Positions 54,421 through 64,000 of a DNA stretch of 64,000 nucleotides are shown in pieces. The notes under the pieces were generated by a model. It was not told the origin of the DNA and did no database searches. It saw only the letters and a program-made list of their open reading frames with translations. This DNA comes from Prostheceraeus crozeri. Taxonomy: Eukaryota; Platyhelminthes; Polycladida; Euryleptidae. Location: the NCBI GenBank assembly GCA_907163375.1, contig CAJQUW010016162.1:248001-312000 (forward strand). The letters run 5' to 3'. The translations under genes were made by a program, and so were the position numbers. The first letter of the stretch is position 1. Each line of letters starts with the position of its first letter.

Positions 54421-55747
54421 ATGAGCGAAGTGGATTCCTTGAATTTGAATAACTTAAGAATTTCAACTCTAGATCTAATGGATTATCTCTTAAAAGTACA
54501 TAGAACCTCAAATTCTCACCACACCGGAGGTGACCCAACTTCCGGTTGCCAGCGTTACGAAGGTAACGATATACAAAAAGCATTAGAAAACTTTCCTGGT
54601 TTTATTTGGAGTAAATATTCGAAAGAGAAACATTTACCTGGACATTCATATACCGGTCCAGGAACTCGATTAGATATAAGACTAGACGAGGATAATAATC
54701 CAAAACCAGGTGAAGAACCAATAAATAGAGTAGACGCCGCCGCTTATAAACATGATTTAGCTTATCGAAATCATGACCTAAGTTCTCGACATGAAGCAGA
54801 TAAGAAAATGATTCAAGAATTAGATAGTATTCAGAATCCTTCCTTTAGAGAAAGAATTGAAAGAATGTTTGTTAAGAAAGCTTTACAAGCTAAAATATTA
54901 TTCGGTCAGGGGATAGATGAAACGACAGCCAAGCTGTCTGAGAGCAACGCTCGAACCTACGCGTCCGAAATTCACAAGGAATACAGAAAGCCGAAATATC
55001 TATTGAAGGTAAAAGTATTTAATAAAGATGATATCTGGAGTGCAGATCTAATTAATATGCCTAATGAAAGAGGGTTTAAGTACGCATTGACCGTTATAGA
55101 TTTATATACACGATACGCTTGGGTAAAGCCTTTAAAAAACAAAAGTGGTCTGTCAGTTAAATATGCGTTAAATAGATATCTTTAAAGAAAGTTTTAGAAA
55201 GCCAAAAAAGCTATTCGATGATAAAGGGTCGGAATTTTATAACCGAAATGTAAAGCCACTATTTGAAACTGTTTATTCCACAGAAAATGCTGGAAAGGCT
55301 GTAGTAATAGAGCGTTTCAATAGATCATTAAAAAATAAAATTTTCAAGAAATTTACTCAGCAAGGAAATCAGAAATGGTTGAAGATATTACCAGGAATTG
55401 TAGAGCAGTACAATAATAAAGTTCATTCTGGTATTGAAGAAACCCCAAAGAATGCTTCTAACGACCCCGATTTGATACGAAAGAAAATATTCGAAAATAA
55501 TTATTCAAATGAGAGTAATCCGAATTTACAGAAACTTAAGCCGAAATTTAAAATTGGAGATAGAGTTAGAATATTTAAGTATAAGAACAAATTTGAAAAG
55601 GGCTTCGTCGGATACTGGACGAAAGAGATATTTGAAATTTGTAAAATAAATCAGACTTATTCGATTACTTATGAAATTAAAGATTTAGATGATGAAGATA
55701 TCAGAGGCCGATTTTATCAAAATGAATTACAACGAAGCGAGCTTTGA
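54421..55747 (+). pseudogene. PLA2-integrase fusion, frameshift in the catalytic core
   Basis: TTTAAAAATG start. Residues 75-135 form a phospholipase A2-like domain: YTGPG (77-81, calcium loop), H111/D112 in AAYKHDLAY (catalytic). A Lys/Ala-rich linker leads to an integrase core beginning near 180, with the first Asp (SADLI, D209). At about 55180 the frame needs a +1 shift (CTT TAA). The rest in the next frame has DDKGSEF (second Asp, about 55217) and VIERFNR (Glu, about 55310), then a C-terminal SH3-like domain (KFKIGDRVRIFKY...). PLA2 could breach membranes during entry; the integrase makes the 6 bp duplications. As sequenced the integrase is not complete. Confidence 0.85.
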
Positions 55748-55835
55748 TCTTTAGGTGCCGCTTTAGCTAGCTTCGCTTGATTTTTAATTGTCATTATTCT
55801 TATTGATACTAACGTTTTTCGGCAATTAAATTCCC
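55748..55835. terminator. Convergent spacer between integrase and protease genes
   Basis: 88 bases between converging stop codons; GAAGCGAGC...GCTAGCTTCGC can pair (with one interruption). Likely 3' end signals; inferred from position. Confidence 0.35.
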
Positions 55836-56264
55836 TTAATCAATTTCTTTATTCAATTCTAACATAATATCAAGAAATGGTACTCCTTTTTGTAATTTAT
55901 ACAAAACATATAAACATAATTGACCACAGTAAGTTGTTCCTGGTTTCTGAATTTGAAATGTATTATAAATTCCAGTTACAAGTAATTCTTTGACTTCATT
56001 TGTTGGAGGCAATCCATAAGAGTCGAAGTAGTAATTATCCCCATTTTTATTTCTATGTCCCGCTGACCAATGTACGCCTTTTTGGTCTGAAGTGTGAAGA
56101 TTCGTTATGAAATTTACATTATTTTTATTTTTTAGTTGACATAATTCGTCACGCATTAAGACGTGGAAATTCCTTATTCCTAATTGTTTAGCCATTTTCT
56201 CTAGATGAAAGTTTGTAGTTGTTTGTTTACCGTATTGTTTTAGTAAGTATTTTATGTTACTCAT
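55836..56264 (-). CDS. Adenovirus-type cysteine protease (adenain-like)
   Basis: ATG at 56264 is chosen from the AAAATG context; an upstream open stretch to 56411 is probably not used. 142 residues. His65 in GVHWSAGH, Asp81 in YYFDSYG, Gln106 in IQKPG and Cys113 in TYCGQLCLYVLY: the spacing Gln to Cys of seven residues equals that of adenain. It would cleave capsid precursors to mature the particle. No frameshift. Confidence 0.85.
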   Translation of the reverse strand: MSNIKYLLKQYGKQTTTNFHLEKMAKQLGIRNFHVLMRDELCQLKNKNNVNFITNLHTSDQKGVHWSAGHRNKNGDNYYFDSYGLPPTNEVKELLVTGIYNTFQIQKPGTTYCGQLCLYVLYKLQKGVPFLDIMLELNKEID

Positions 56265-56475
56265 TTTATAATAAATAAATAAATTTCTTGTAGGATCCCC
56301 CTCCAGGAGAAGAAATGTGAGAAGACTTACAGTATTTATGAAATGATTCTTCTTTACAAATTCGTTGATGAGGCACACTTTTTTTTGCGATTTGTCCTTT
56401 TGTCGTTTCAATACGATCGCCCAAATTTTTGCTCATCATGAAGGTATGAGATGAATTAAAATAACAACTGTCTCG

Positions 56476-56620
56476 TATATCGTCGTTTTCCTTATGTGTT
56501 CTGAGCTCACAATAGCAACTGCTTTTCTATCGTTATCCTTATGTGTACTGAATTCACAATAGCAACTGCTTTACTATCAATTGTCTTATGTGTTCTGAAT
56601 ACACAATAGCAACTACTTTT
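56476..56620. repeat. 47 bp tandem repeat, three copies
   Basis: Three units 47 bases apart with several substitutions; each ends in CACAATAGCAACT. Confidence 0.8.
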
Positions 56621-56722
56621 AATCAATTCATGCGGAGAGAGGAAACGCTAAATGGATTTTGTGAACGCATTTGCATTTGCAAAACTCACTTTAAAACCTG
56701 ATTCTGAAAATAATTTACGTAG

Positions 56723-56800
56723 GCGTAAATTGAACTGTCAAAATTTTACCGACGCGTAAATTGAACTGTCAAAATTTTACCGATGCGTAAATTGAAATGA
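56723..56800. repeat. 31 bp tandem repeat, about 2.5 copies
   Basis: Units begin GCGTAAATTGAACTGTCAAA; the first two are nearly identical. Confidence 0.85.
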
Positions 56801-56940
56801 CAAGATTGCGCTATTCACAATAATTTTAGGGAAAAGCTGTTCTTTGTTTTCCTTTGCGAGAACAATAAATCTCTCTCTCTTCAATCATCACTCCTTATCT
56901 TTTGATTAAGTGCGGATAGCAACCGTTTTGTTTCATGAAT

Positions 56941-57267
56941 TCATTGTTTCACTGTTGCAAGTGAAGTTGTGAAAACACCTGTACCTGTTAAAGCTGTAGC
57001 AACAACAGGAATTGTAAGAACGCCAGATGAAATGACAATAGTGAGAGCGCCTAAAGAAATTGTTAAAAATGCTCCAACTCCTTGTGTTACATTCTTCACT
57101 ATAGTCCATCTTTTTCTTAATTTATTATAATGTTCTAATCTAAGTAATAATTGCGCTTCCTTATCTTTCATGTACCTGACTCTATCTTTGTGTTTTGCTT
57201 TATCCATTTCATATGATAATGAAGGATATAAGGGGGCTGATGGTTCTTTTGTTTTTACATCTTCCAT
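56941..57267 (-). pseudogene. Polinton membrane protein, right TIR copy
   Basis: The same N-terminal 89 codons as 43918-44183 (starting at 57267 in a TTTAAAAATGG context), continued by 19 codons (TALTGTGVFTTSLATV) to a stop. The hydrophobic segment is longer here. It is probably also truncated compared with the usual Polinton membrane protein, but it may be expressed as is. Confidence 0.6.
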
Positions 57268-57608
57268 TTTTAAATGAATATTTTTAATCATATTCATTTT
57301 TGTTTTTGCTAAATTTCAGAAGGCCCCTATTTGCATTTTTGATTTGTTAATTTCAGGAGGACCCTAATTTGCATTTAGATTTGTTAAATTTCAAGAGGAC
57401 CCTAATTTGCATTTAGATTTGCTAAATTTCAAGAGTACCCTATTTTGCATTTTGATTTGCTAAATTTCAAGAGGTCCCTAATTTTAACAATTTTTTATAA
57501 ATTTCAAGAGGACCCTCATTTTTTCATTTTTTCATTTTTGTATCTACCTGGGGTGTGGGATCCGGTGCTGAGCGAAGCGATGCGCCGGATCTCATACCTA
57601 TAACTACT
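57002..57608. repeat. Polinton right terminal inverted repeat (607 bp)
   Basis: Complement of 43577-44183, with the 38 bp array at 57310-57517. Ends ...CTATAACTACT. Confidence 0.93.
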
Positions 57609-57614
57609 ATTGTG
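57609..57614. repeat. Right target-site duplication of the Polinton (ATTGTG)
   Basis: Exact match to 43571-43576. Confidence 0.95.
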
Positions 57615-57644
57615 CTACATAGACTTAGGAAAAGAAAAATCAAA

Positions 57645-57902
57645 CTAGTGATCAAGCAACCGCGGTTTCACAGAATCCTTCTGTCCATTCAGATTAAGAT
57701 GAAGTTTCTGAATAAATAGCATTTCATAGATTCTTAGATCGTCCTTCTTGCATTCCTTCAAGATCTTAAAACTCACCATAGAAATTGCTTGGTCACAATT
57801 AGATTGTAGGCGATGCTCACTTACAGAGTGACGATGTTCTTTAACTCTCTGGAAAAGGAAGTGAATAATGTCTAGATAATTGTCATTCAATACATCCACC
57901 AC
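57645..57902 (-). pseudogene. Penelope-like element C-terminal (GIY-YIG region) fragment
   Basis: Reads HFLFQRVKEHRHSVSEHRLQ, then ILKECKKDDLRIYEMLFIQKL. The last block is the C-terminal helix pair after the GIY-YIG domain in Penelope-like elements. Its 3' non-coding part is at 43330-43570 on the left of the Polinton, so the Polinton landed inside this element. Confidence 0.6.
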
Positions 57903-58519
57903 GAATTCACAGCAACATATAGTCGGCTATTATTTGTGAACCCATAACTTCACTACTGAATATGATTCAAGTGTGTATATACGAGTAAAGCACAACAAAA
58001 TTTGTGAACAAGATGTAGCATGCACCAACTGCTTTAACTTACTGTTCTTTACCAATCGAAGTCTGCAACCGCTTTCAGTGTATCCAACTAATGCATCCAA
58101 TTAATGCCCAAAGAAATATTTGACACAAAATCAATCAAACATATCTGCACATTACTGGAAAAGGTGATTTTCAGTATCAGTTCATTTTGCATCACCCTTC
58201 GGCCAGTGCAAGTTGACCAAATTCTTCTGCACTAAAATTAGCGTGCATGGAAACGAGAGGGTCCACCTGCATTATATATCTTCATTATATTAATTAAGAG
58301 CTACGAATCGCTCTAAGATGTTTTCTGATAAATGTCTTAGAGAGTTAGTGACTTGGTCACTGATCCGCTCTTTAGATGTTGAATACAGTACTCATAGCAT
58401 GGTTGAAGTGGGCTATGCATTCGAGAATGTAGGCCTAATCATCTAACTAAGAAACCTTATTACTGCATTTGCCGTCTTATTATGTTTCATGTATATATTC
58501 CATTAAACAAGTCTACAAG
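57903..58519. other. Unassigned sequence
   Basis: No gene or repeat recognised. Confidence 0.3.
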
Positions 58520-58524
58520 TCTGT

Positions 58525-59126
58525 TTAGTTAATCAGTGATAGATGATAAGTAGTTAGGAACATAGTCATAAACATTGCACTGTAGGCCATGTAGACAGTA
58601 TTGTATATCGCGATAGAAGCATGGCTGCTGCATATGTCATGGATCATGGAAGTCACACGTACCACAGTATCTTTGCTCAATGCATTCCAGTGAACCCGCC
58701 GAACATGTTCGAAATTCGCGACGAATGCCACACATAACAATCACAAAAAGAAGGGGGCACAAAACTGATCCTTGATGTACGCCTACTGTAACCTCGAATT
58801 CAGAAGTGAGAGCAACCCCCATTCTGACCTTAGATCTTGTGTGTCGGTACATTGGCTGAACAGTTCGAATGATCCATTTCTCAACGCTAACCACCATCAT
58901 TCCCAGCACAACACCTCTCTCGACACCCAATCAAACGCCTTATCCAGGTCAGCAAAAATGAAATACAGCTCCTTTCGCTTCTCAATAAGCTTTTCCTGTA
59001 GCTGTCGTAAAATGAAAATTGCATCGGTTGCCGCTCTTCCCGGCCTGAAGCCGAACTGCATTGAGTCAATTGACACCTGAATGGCTCAAGCACTCTTTCT
59101 AGAACTTTCAGGACTTGATCTTGCAA
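58525..59126 (-). pseudogene. LINE RT fragment
   Basis: Minus strand, in several frames: FGFRPGRAATDAIFIL with RQLQEK, then YFIFADLDKAFDWVSR (RT motif A) and VGVHQGSVLCPLLFVIVM (motif B, H for R). Frame changes near 58940 and elsewhere show decay. No YADD part is present. Confidence 0.65.
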
Positions 59127-59130
59127 CTTA

Positions 59131-60009
59131 AGGCCTCTGTAGTTTCCTCTTTAAAGAGCATCACCTTTATTTTTACTTTATTCAGCAAAATTTACACAAT
59201 CAATATGGGCTACAAGAAATGCGTCCATTTATATTTACACCATCAAATTTAGGCGTGCAATTAGTAGGCCTACTTGCATAAGCAGCGAAAGATGTGGCCC
59301 ATTTGTGCAATATGCCTACTTGTTTATTTACGTACCATACTGAAACTCTATATTAAATCACATCAATGATCACTTGCCTTGAGTTCCCCAATTATTCATT
59401 GTATGCACCGGTAGAAGTAGGCCCATCTACAGTGTTGTCGGCAGTTTTAACTTGAGAAATAAATGCGCATGCTATTATATGCAAACTGGCACGCTGTGCT
59501 GGCCGGCTATGCCCCAGAGGAAGAGTGTGACACTCGTAGCGTCGGGACTCTGTATCTGTACGGTTTTTAACTTTCTGAACTTTTTCTGGCAAAAATAAGC
59601 CCGAGGACTCCGGCCTATAACTAGACTCGAAATATAGTACAATCAAATTATTTTTTCTCGTGCATAGCTGTCACTGTCTTGATGTCAACTTTCTCCGTCA
59701 AACAAAAGTACAGAGACACTGCTGCAAGCTTGTAATAGTTGAGGGAATGACCCGTGATAGTGAAAAAAGGATTGTCTTTTCACTCGGTGATTTGGTAGAG
59801 AAGACAAGCCTTCCTAGCCTCGATCACACCCACACACCAAAGATCACAACAGAGACAAAAGTAAAATACTAGTTTTTTTGAGAATATTACCTCTTACCCT
59901 CACGTTAATCTTGTGTGATGGCTCCTAAAAATGCATATTAAAATCGAAAGTGAACTCATATTTTTTGGAGAAGGATGTGGGATTTTCCTGCCTGGTAGAG
60001 ACTGGAGAA
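59131..60009. other. Unassigned sequence
   Basis: No gene recognised. Ends next to the tandem duplication. Confidence 0.3.
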
Positions 60010-60015
60010 ACCGGG

Positions 60016-60520
60016 CGAAGCACACATCAACGAGATGGGAGAAGCCGAGTCGCATGCATCCAACTTAAAGCGACATTTCATCGAAAATTGATGCAGCAAT
60101 GATCACTTAAGAAAGGTTCAGGTAAACCTATAATGATCTATGATGTAGGTCACCAGCTTTTTCAAAAACTAGGCTGTGTATACTTGCCACCCGGAGTCGG
60201 AGTCGTAGTCCTATCAAAAGCCGGAAGTCCTATCAACCCCCGGAGTCGGAGTCCTATCAAAATGATAGAACTCCGCATCCCTGCAAGTAACACATCAGCA
60301 AGATGGGAGGAGCCGAGTCGCATGCAACTTAAAGCGACATTTGATAAACTTTCATCGAAAATGATTGATAGTTGATACAACAATGATCACTAAATATAGT
60401 TTCAGGTAAGCCTATAATGATATATGTTGTAGGTTACCAGTTTTTTTCAAAAAAACTATGCTATATACATGTACACTGGCCACCCGGAGTTGGAGTCCTA
60501 TCAAAATGATAGGACTCGCC
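60016..60520. repeat. Imperfect tandem duplication of about 270 bp
   Basis: The order GATGGGAGRAGCCGAGTCGC, AACTTAAAGCGACATTT, AATGATCACT, CCTATAATGAT and CCACCCGGAGT occurs twice, starting near 60016 and 60282, with many small changes. GGAGTCGGAGTCCTATCAAA words recur several times at 60193-60510. Confidence 0.7.
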
Positions 60521-60908
60521 ATCCCTACTTTATAGCAACCGAAGTCTGAGGCACTTTCAGCGAGAATCTGACTTCACAATATTATCATATATAGGCCTTT
60601 CGTCATTCTCTCAAGTCGTGTCGAACGGGAAGAGGCAATAAATCAAAAGAAAATGAGTTGAGGTAGTTACTGATCAGCCAAACCATGCAGATTCGAAATT
60701 GTTTACACTCTCAAGTGCGATTTTTTCAAATCACAAAATCAACTCAGCAACCGATTCGCGAATTGAATCGTATCTCGAAGTTTGTCGCATCAATTAAAAT
60801 GTGTAGGACAAGCTTGCCGTGGGACGAGATTTCTTCGCATCCCATTCCCACGGGATTCTAATGGGAAATCTCATTCCCACAGGATATTTCAAAACTTACA
60901 ATTAAGTA

Positions 60909-61879
60909 CCGTAAAACGGGGGTAATTCGGACACCTTTTTGAGGTTTTTTTAAATTTTTTTGTCATTTGTAATGATGCTATGATCCTATAATCCTACATG
61001 AACCGCAACTGGGGCGTTATTTACAATATGTAATGACCCGGTAACCTCAAGCCTTGTAGAAATTTGTCTGGATAATTTCTACAAGGGGTACTTAAAAAAA
61101 GAAAAAATGGGGTAATTCGGACACCAACAAGTTTTGTATTTCAAACTGAACAGAAACGATCTAAATCAAATGTTGCAAACTGAAGTTAAAATGAGTCTAT
61201 GTACACTGGGCACACTCGAAAAAGGGATCAACGCTTCCAGCGTTGCACTTGCCACAGAACCACTCGGCACAAGTAACACATTGGATCCAGTCCGGTCCAC
61301 TGGACTTCATAAAGGCGACTGAACAGCTTGCGCATGTGTCGTCTTCATCAGGTCACGTGAGTCATACATTGAATCCTTAATCGCTGAACAAGTTTGCGCG
61401 TGATTCATCAACATACTCGCGTGCGATAACAACAGACAGTGAGAAATGCCGTCTCAGCAGATTGATCAGTATCAATTAGCCTTGCTTGCTGCACCCACCG
61501 GCGCAAGAAATTCCAAGAATTCGCGTCGTCTGTATTTGGGTACAACAACTGACCAGCTACAAACGAGTGACTGAATTAGTAAGGGTTTCTAATGGTACTT
61601 CCGCAAGCCAGCCCATTTCAACATGCAACAAAGCTTTGTGGTAGATCAAACCTGATGAAAAATAGTAAAATCAGTTTTTTTTCGACTTTTTTGAATTTTA
61701 AATATAATGTAGCTGTGAATACACTGAAAAAAATTTTCGGGTCTATTGATAAATTTCAGTTGATAAATGTATATCTAACTAAAAAAATGCATTTCGGTCT
61801 CATTAGAAGCATCTAACAATTTTCATTAGTCGATAAAAGATAAAAAGTGACCAGGTGTCCGAATTACCCCATTTTACGG
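60909..61879 (-). mobile_element. Pogo-like (Tc1/mariner superfamily) element remnant
   Basis: Inverted ends CCGTAAAACGGGGGTAATTC and CCGTAAAATGGGGTAATTCG are flanked by TA on both sides (60907-60908 and 61880-61881). 971 bp. The interior holds only a zinc-finger C-terminus (61199-61350, minus). A third copy of GGGGTAATTCGGACACC lies inside at 61109. Confidence 0.7.
61196..61350 (-). pseudogene. PHD-like zinc-finger tail of a pogo-type transposase
   Basis: Minus-strand frame: DDTCASCSVAF, DWIQCVTCAEWFCGKC, then FFECAQCT and a stop at 61196-61198. The spacing CxxC...WIQCxxCxxW...C...CxxC resembles the zinc finger at the C-terminus of many CENP-B/pogo-like transposases. The catalytic DDE domain is not present. 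Confidence 0.6.
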
Positions 61880-64000
61880 TACTTCACTTAATAATTCCCA
61901 TGGGCAAAATCTTTCTTTGACAAACTTAGGCGACTGAGAAATTCAGTTCACTGTATGTCTACCGCCCTGTAGTGCATGATATTCCTACATGTACATCAAG
62001 TCCTTGTGTTTTCATGGAAACTTGCTACCCATAGGTAGGTTCGTGTGTTATTAGACAACGTAAAGCAAAGGATTCTACTCTTTCATGGATCTACAGATAT
62101 GTCTACAATCCACGATATCAGACAAACCTACATTTCGATTATTTAAACTCTCTTCATTATGAGAGTTCATGTCCCTTTATGGGTAGGCCCTCTATCTGTT
62201 TTTAACCAGATGGGTCCTAATAGATTTTACAAAGACAGTTAAAGAGACTATCTATGCATCAATCCTAACATGATCATGATAGGCTTAATGTTGATGCGTC
62301 CCTACGTGAAATATTGCTACCAACCATTGCGAGTGCCGTATGTCTACTTGTAGCTATATTGCAGCGCTATATCGTGGATCGTATAATGTTCAGTCCAAAA
62401 ATATTTAATATTATAAAGGGCTAGATAGGAAATAGACGTGCTTTTACCTTGTGTGCAACGAAGCCAGTGAAAATCAGCTGATAATGCATGAATTTGAAAA
62501 TATTTGTAAGCGAGGAACACATGTTCCTTTTCATTGCCTCTTCTTAGTAATTACAGAACTAAAACGCATTTTAATAATAAATCAAGAAATTTTTATTTGT
62601 CTGAAAGCAATGTCCAAAGTGCAACAATAGGGCCTAATAGTCTAACATTCTACTTTTTCAGATGTTTTGCAAAACGCAGTTGTAAATAAGAGCCCCGCTG
62701 ATGTAATTCTTTCAGTTAGACTTTATTGCATTATTTTATATCAGTTAATTATTAGATCTGAAGAGCGTATGTTATATAGGAATAATACAAATTGAAAACC
62801 ATTTGTTTCATTTGTACGTGAAAGCAGAGTAAAGTTCACCTACAATTCACCAAATACATGACTAAATGACTTTTCTGAACAGAAAGGTGAACCACGTCTT
62901 TACTTGTGATCATGCGGTTAGATTGTTTCTTTGTAATAATTCCGGGGCCTGGCTATGGTTGTACACGCATATCGTTACTGAGTAACTCGAAGACCGTTGT
63001 TGACATGGGTGCAGAGCCTTACTAATAGCCAATTCCTCAGTGTCATATTCGGATTCTCACTGAAATTGTTAATAGTCATGAATTCTACAGAGGGAGTTGA
63101 GTGTTTATCAATGCCCAATCAGTCTTAATGTGAATATTTTTTCTTCCAAATTGATAGTACTGCATTAAATTGATGTATTACCTCTCTCATCTTCAACAAT
63201 TTTTTTCATAGAAACTACTGAATGAATATTCTTGAAACTAATCATATAATATCAGTGAATTATGCTTTATATCATGTGCCATTTCTAAGGCTTTTTGTCT
63301 CATCGCACACCGTACAGCCGACAAAACAGCAATTTCGCTCCATTGCCGTAATGCTTTTTTTGCCACGATAAGGACCGTACCGAAGTGGGTTCAAATTTAG
63401 GCATTTATTTCTCACAGCCCTTTTAAGCAATTAAATATCTTTGGTTCAGTCAATAGCATACACATATTGGTACATATGTATTTAATTCTAATGTGTATTC
63501 AGGCATGTTGGGCATGCGACAACGTTACAACCTGGATGGATACAAGTTGGTATAAAGTAGGTGCCTAAGTTTTTAAATAGACTACATTTACATGTATACA
63601 TGTGCGTGTAAGGATCAAATACGGACATTTCAACCTGGCTATTTTCATGTCATCTGACAAGTGTATTAAATCGTGCACTCTGACTGACTCTTAATCAAGA
63701 TAAGAAGTTTACTATCGATTCTTTAATATGCATGCTGTATATTATTTGGAACTGTCAAGCATACTTTGCTATTTTGTATTTCTCAATTTTAATTAAAAAA
63801 ATAATGCCTCTGTTACAGCAGCGCGTTAGTGAAGTTAATAGTAATGCGGATGTCCAGGTTGCAATCATTTCATGCCTTATTTCTTCTTTGGAAATAAAAA
63901 ATTTTGTTATTGTGATGAAAGCGCTCAACAGAGCTGCGAAAATATTGCTGTTATTCTGGAGCTTCTCGCATTTTTATGGAATTCCCATAACTGAATTTAC
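61880..64000. other. Unassigned AT-rich sequence
   Basis: I see no gene, RNA or clear repeat from here to the window end. Confidence 0.35.

Larger units (their letters stand above)
56265..56940. other. Right subterminal region of the Polinton with two tandem arrays
   Basis: A 47 bp repeat (CTTATGTGTTCTGA...CACAATAGCAACTRC) starts at about 56490, 56537 and 56584. A 31 bp repeat (GCGTAAATTGAACTGTCAAA...) starts at 56723, 56754 and 56785. No gene recognised; a protease 5' region or a non-coding control region. Confidence 0.75.
43577..57608. mobile_element. Polinton/Maverick (adintovirus-like) element, 14,032 bp
   Basis: Bounded by perfect 6 bp duplications, with 607 bp inverted repeats starting AGTAGTTATAGG. 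It carries PolB, a retroviral-type integrase, adenovirus-type protease, FtsK/HerA ATPase, major and minor capsid proteins, a fibre-like protein and a PLA2 domain. Genes run rightward in 43.9-46.6 and 51.0-55.7 kb and leftward in 46.7-51.0 and 55.8-57.3 kb. Base composition is AT-rich. It is nested inside a Penelope-like element just downstream of NPC1. At least four frameshifts are present. Confidence 0.97.

Overview
This is a 64 kb stretch of an animal nuclear genome. It has large introns with canonical GT-AG junctions, dense mobile elements and no bacterial-style operons outside one element. The mix of Penelope-like, CR1/L2-like and RTE-like retroelements, restriction-endonuclease-type RT remnants, Tc1/mariner, pogo-like, hAT and piggyBac-like transposons and a Polinton suggests a marine invertebrate (possibly echinoderm, hemichordate or another deuterostome). 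The species cannot be fixed from the sequence.

The only host gene recognised is NPC1, the Niemann-Pick C1 sterol transporter. Its 3' two thirds lie on the + strand as nine coding exons from 15252 to 42774 (2,046 coding bases, 681 codons plus stop). Every exon is open, splice phases agree across all eight introns, and the set runs from just before the sterol-sensing domain to the stop. The N-terminal exons were not found and probably lie upstream of the window. The last intron may be spliced to a short terminal exon or read through to a stop with its own poly(A) signal.

Region by region: 1-2.4 kb, minus-strand RT remnant; 3.2-4.1 kb, piggyBac-type MITE; 4.5-5.5 kb, two GIY-YIG fragments; 5.5-9.0 kb, a nearly full LINE with ORF1 and ORF2 joined by TAATG; 9.0-15 kb, tRNA-like sequence, two LINE tails and unassigned DNA; 15.2-42.8 kb, NPC1, whose introns hold a Penelope-like RT remnant, a mariner remnant, a small element that captured part of an NPC1 exon, rearranged RTE-like pieces, a 748 bp fold-back element and a 2.1 kb hAT element with target duplications; 42.8-57.9 kb, a SINE-like head and a Penelope-like element split by a Polinton; 58-64 kb, an RT fragment, a roughly 270 bp tandem duplication, a pogo-like element and unassigned DNA.

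The most striking object is the Polinton (Maverick/adintovirus-like) at 43577-57608: 14,032 bp, 607 bp near-identical inverted repeats and a perfect 6 bp target duplication (ATTGTG). It carries a virus-like gene set: a penton-like protein, an FtsK/HerA packaging ATPase, protein-primed PolB, a phage-fibre-like coiled coil, two pVI/pX-like small proteins, a double-jelly-roll major capsid protein, a parvovirus-type phospholipase A2 fused in frame to a retroviral-type integrase, and an adenovirus-type protease. PolB (twice), the capsid gene and the integrase each carry frameshifts, so as sequenced the element is nearly complete but not intact.
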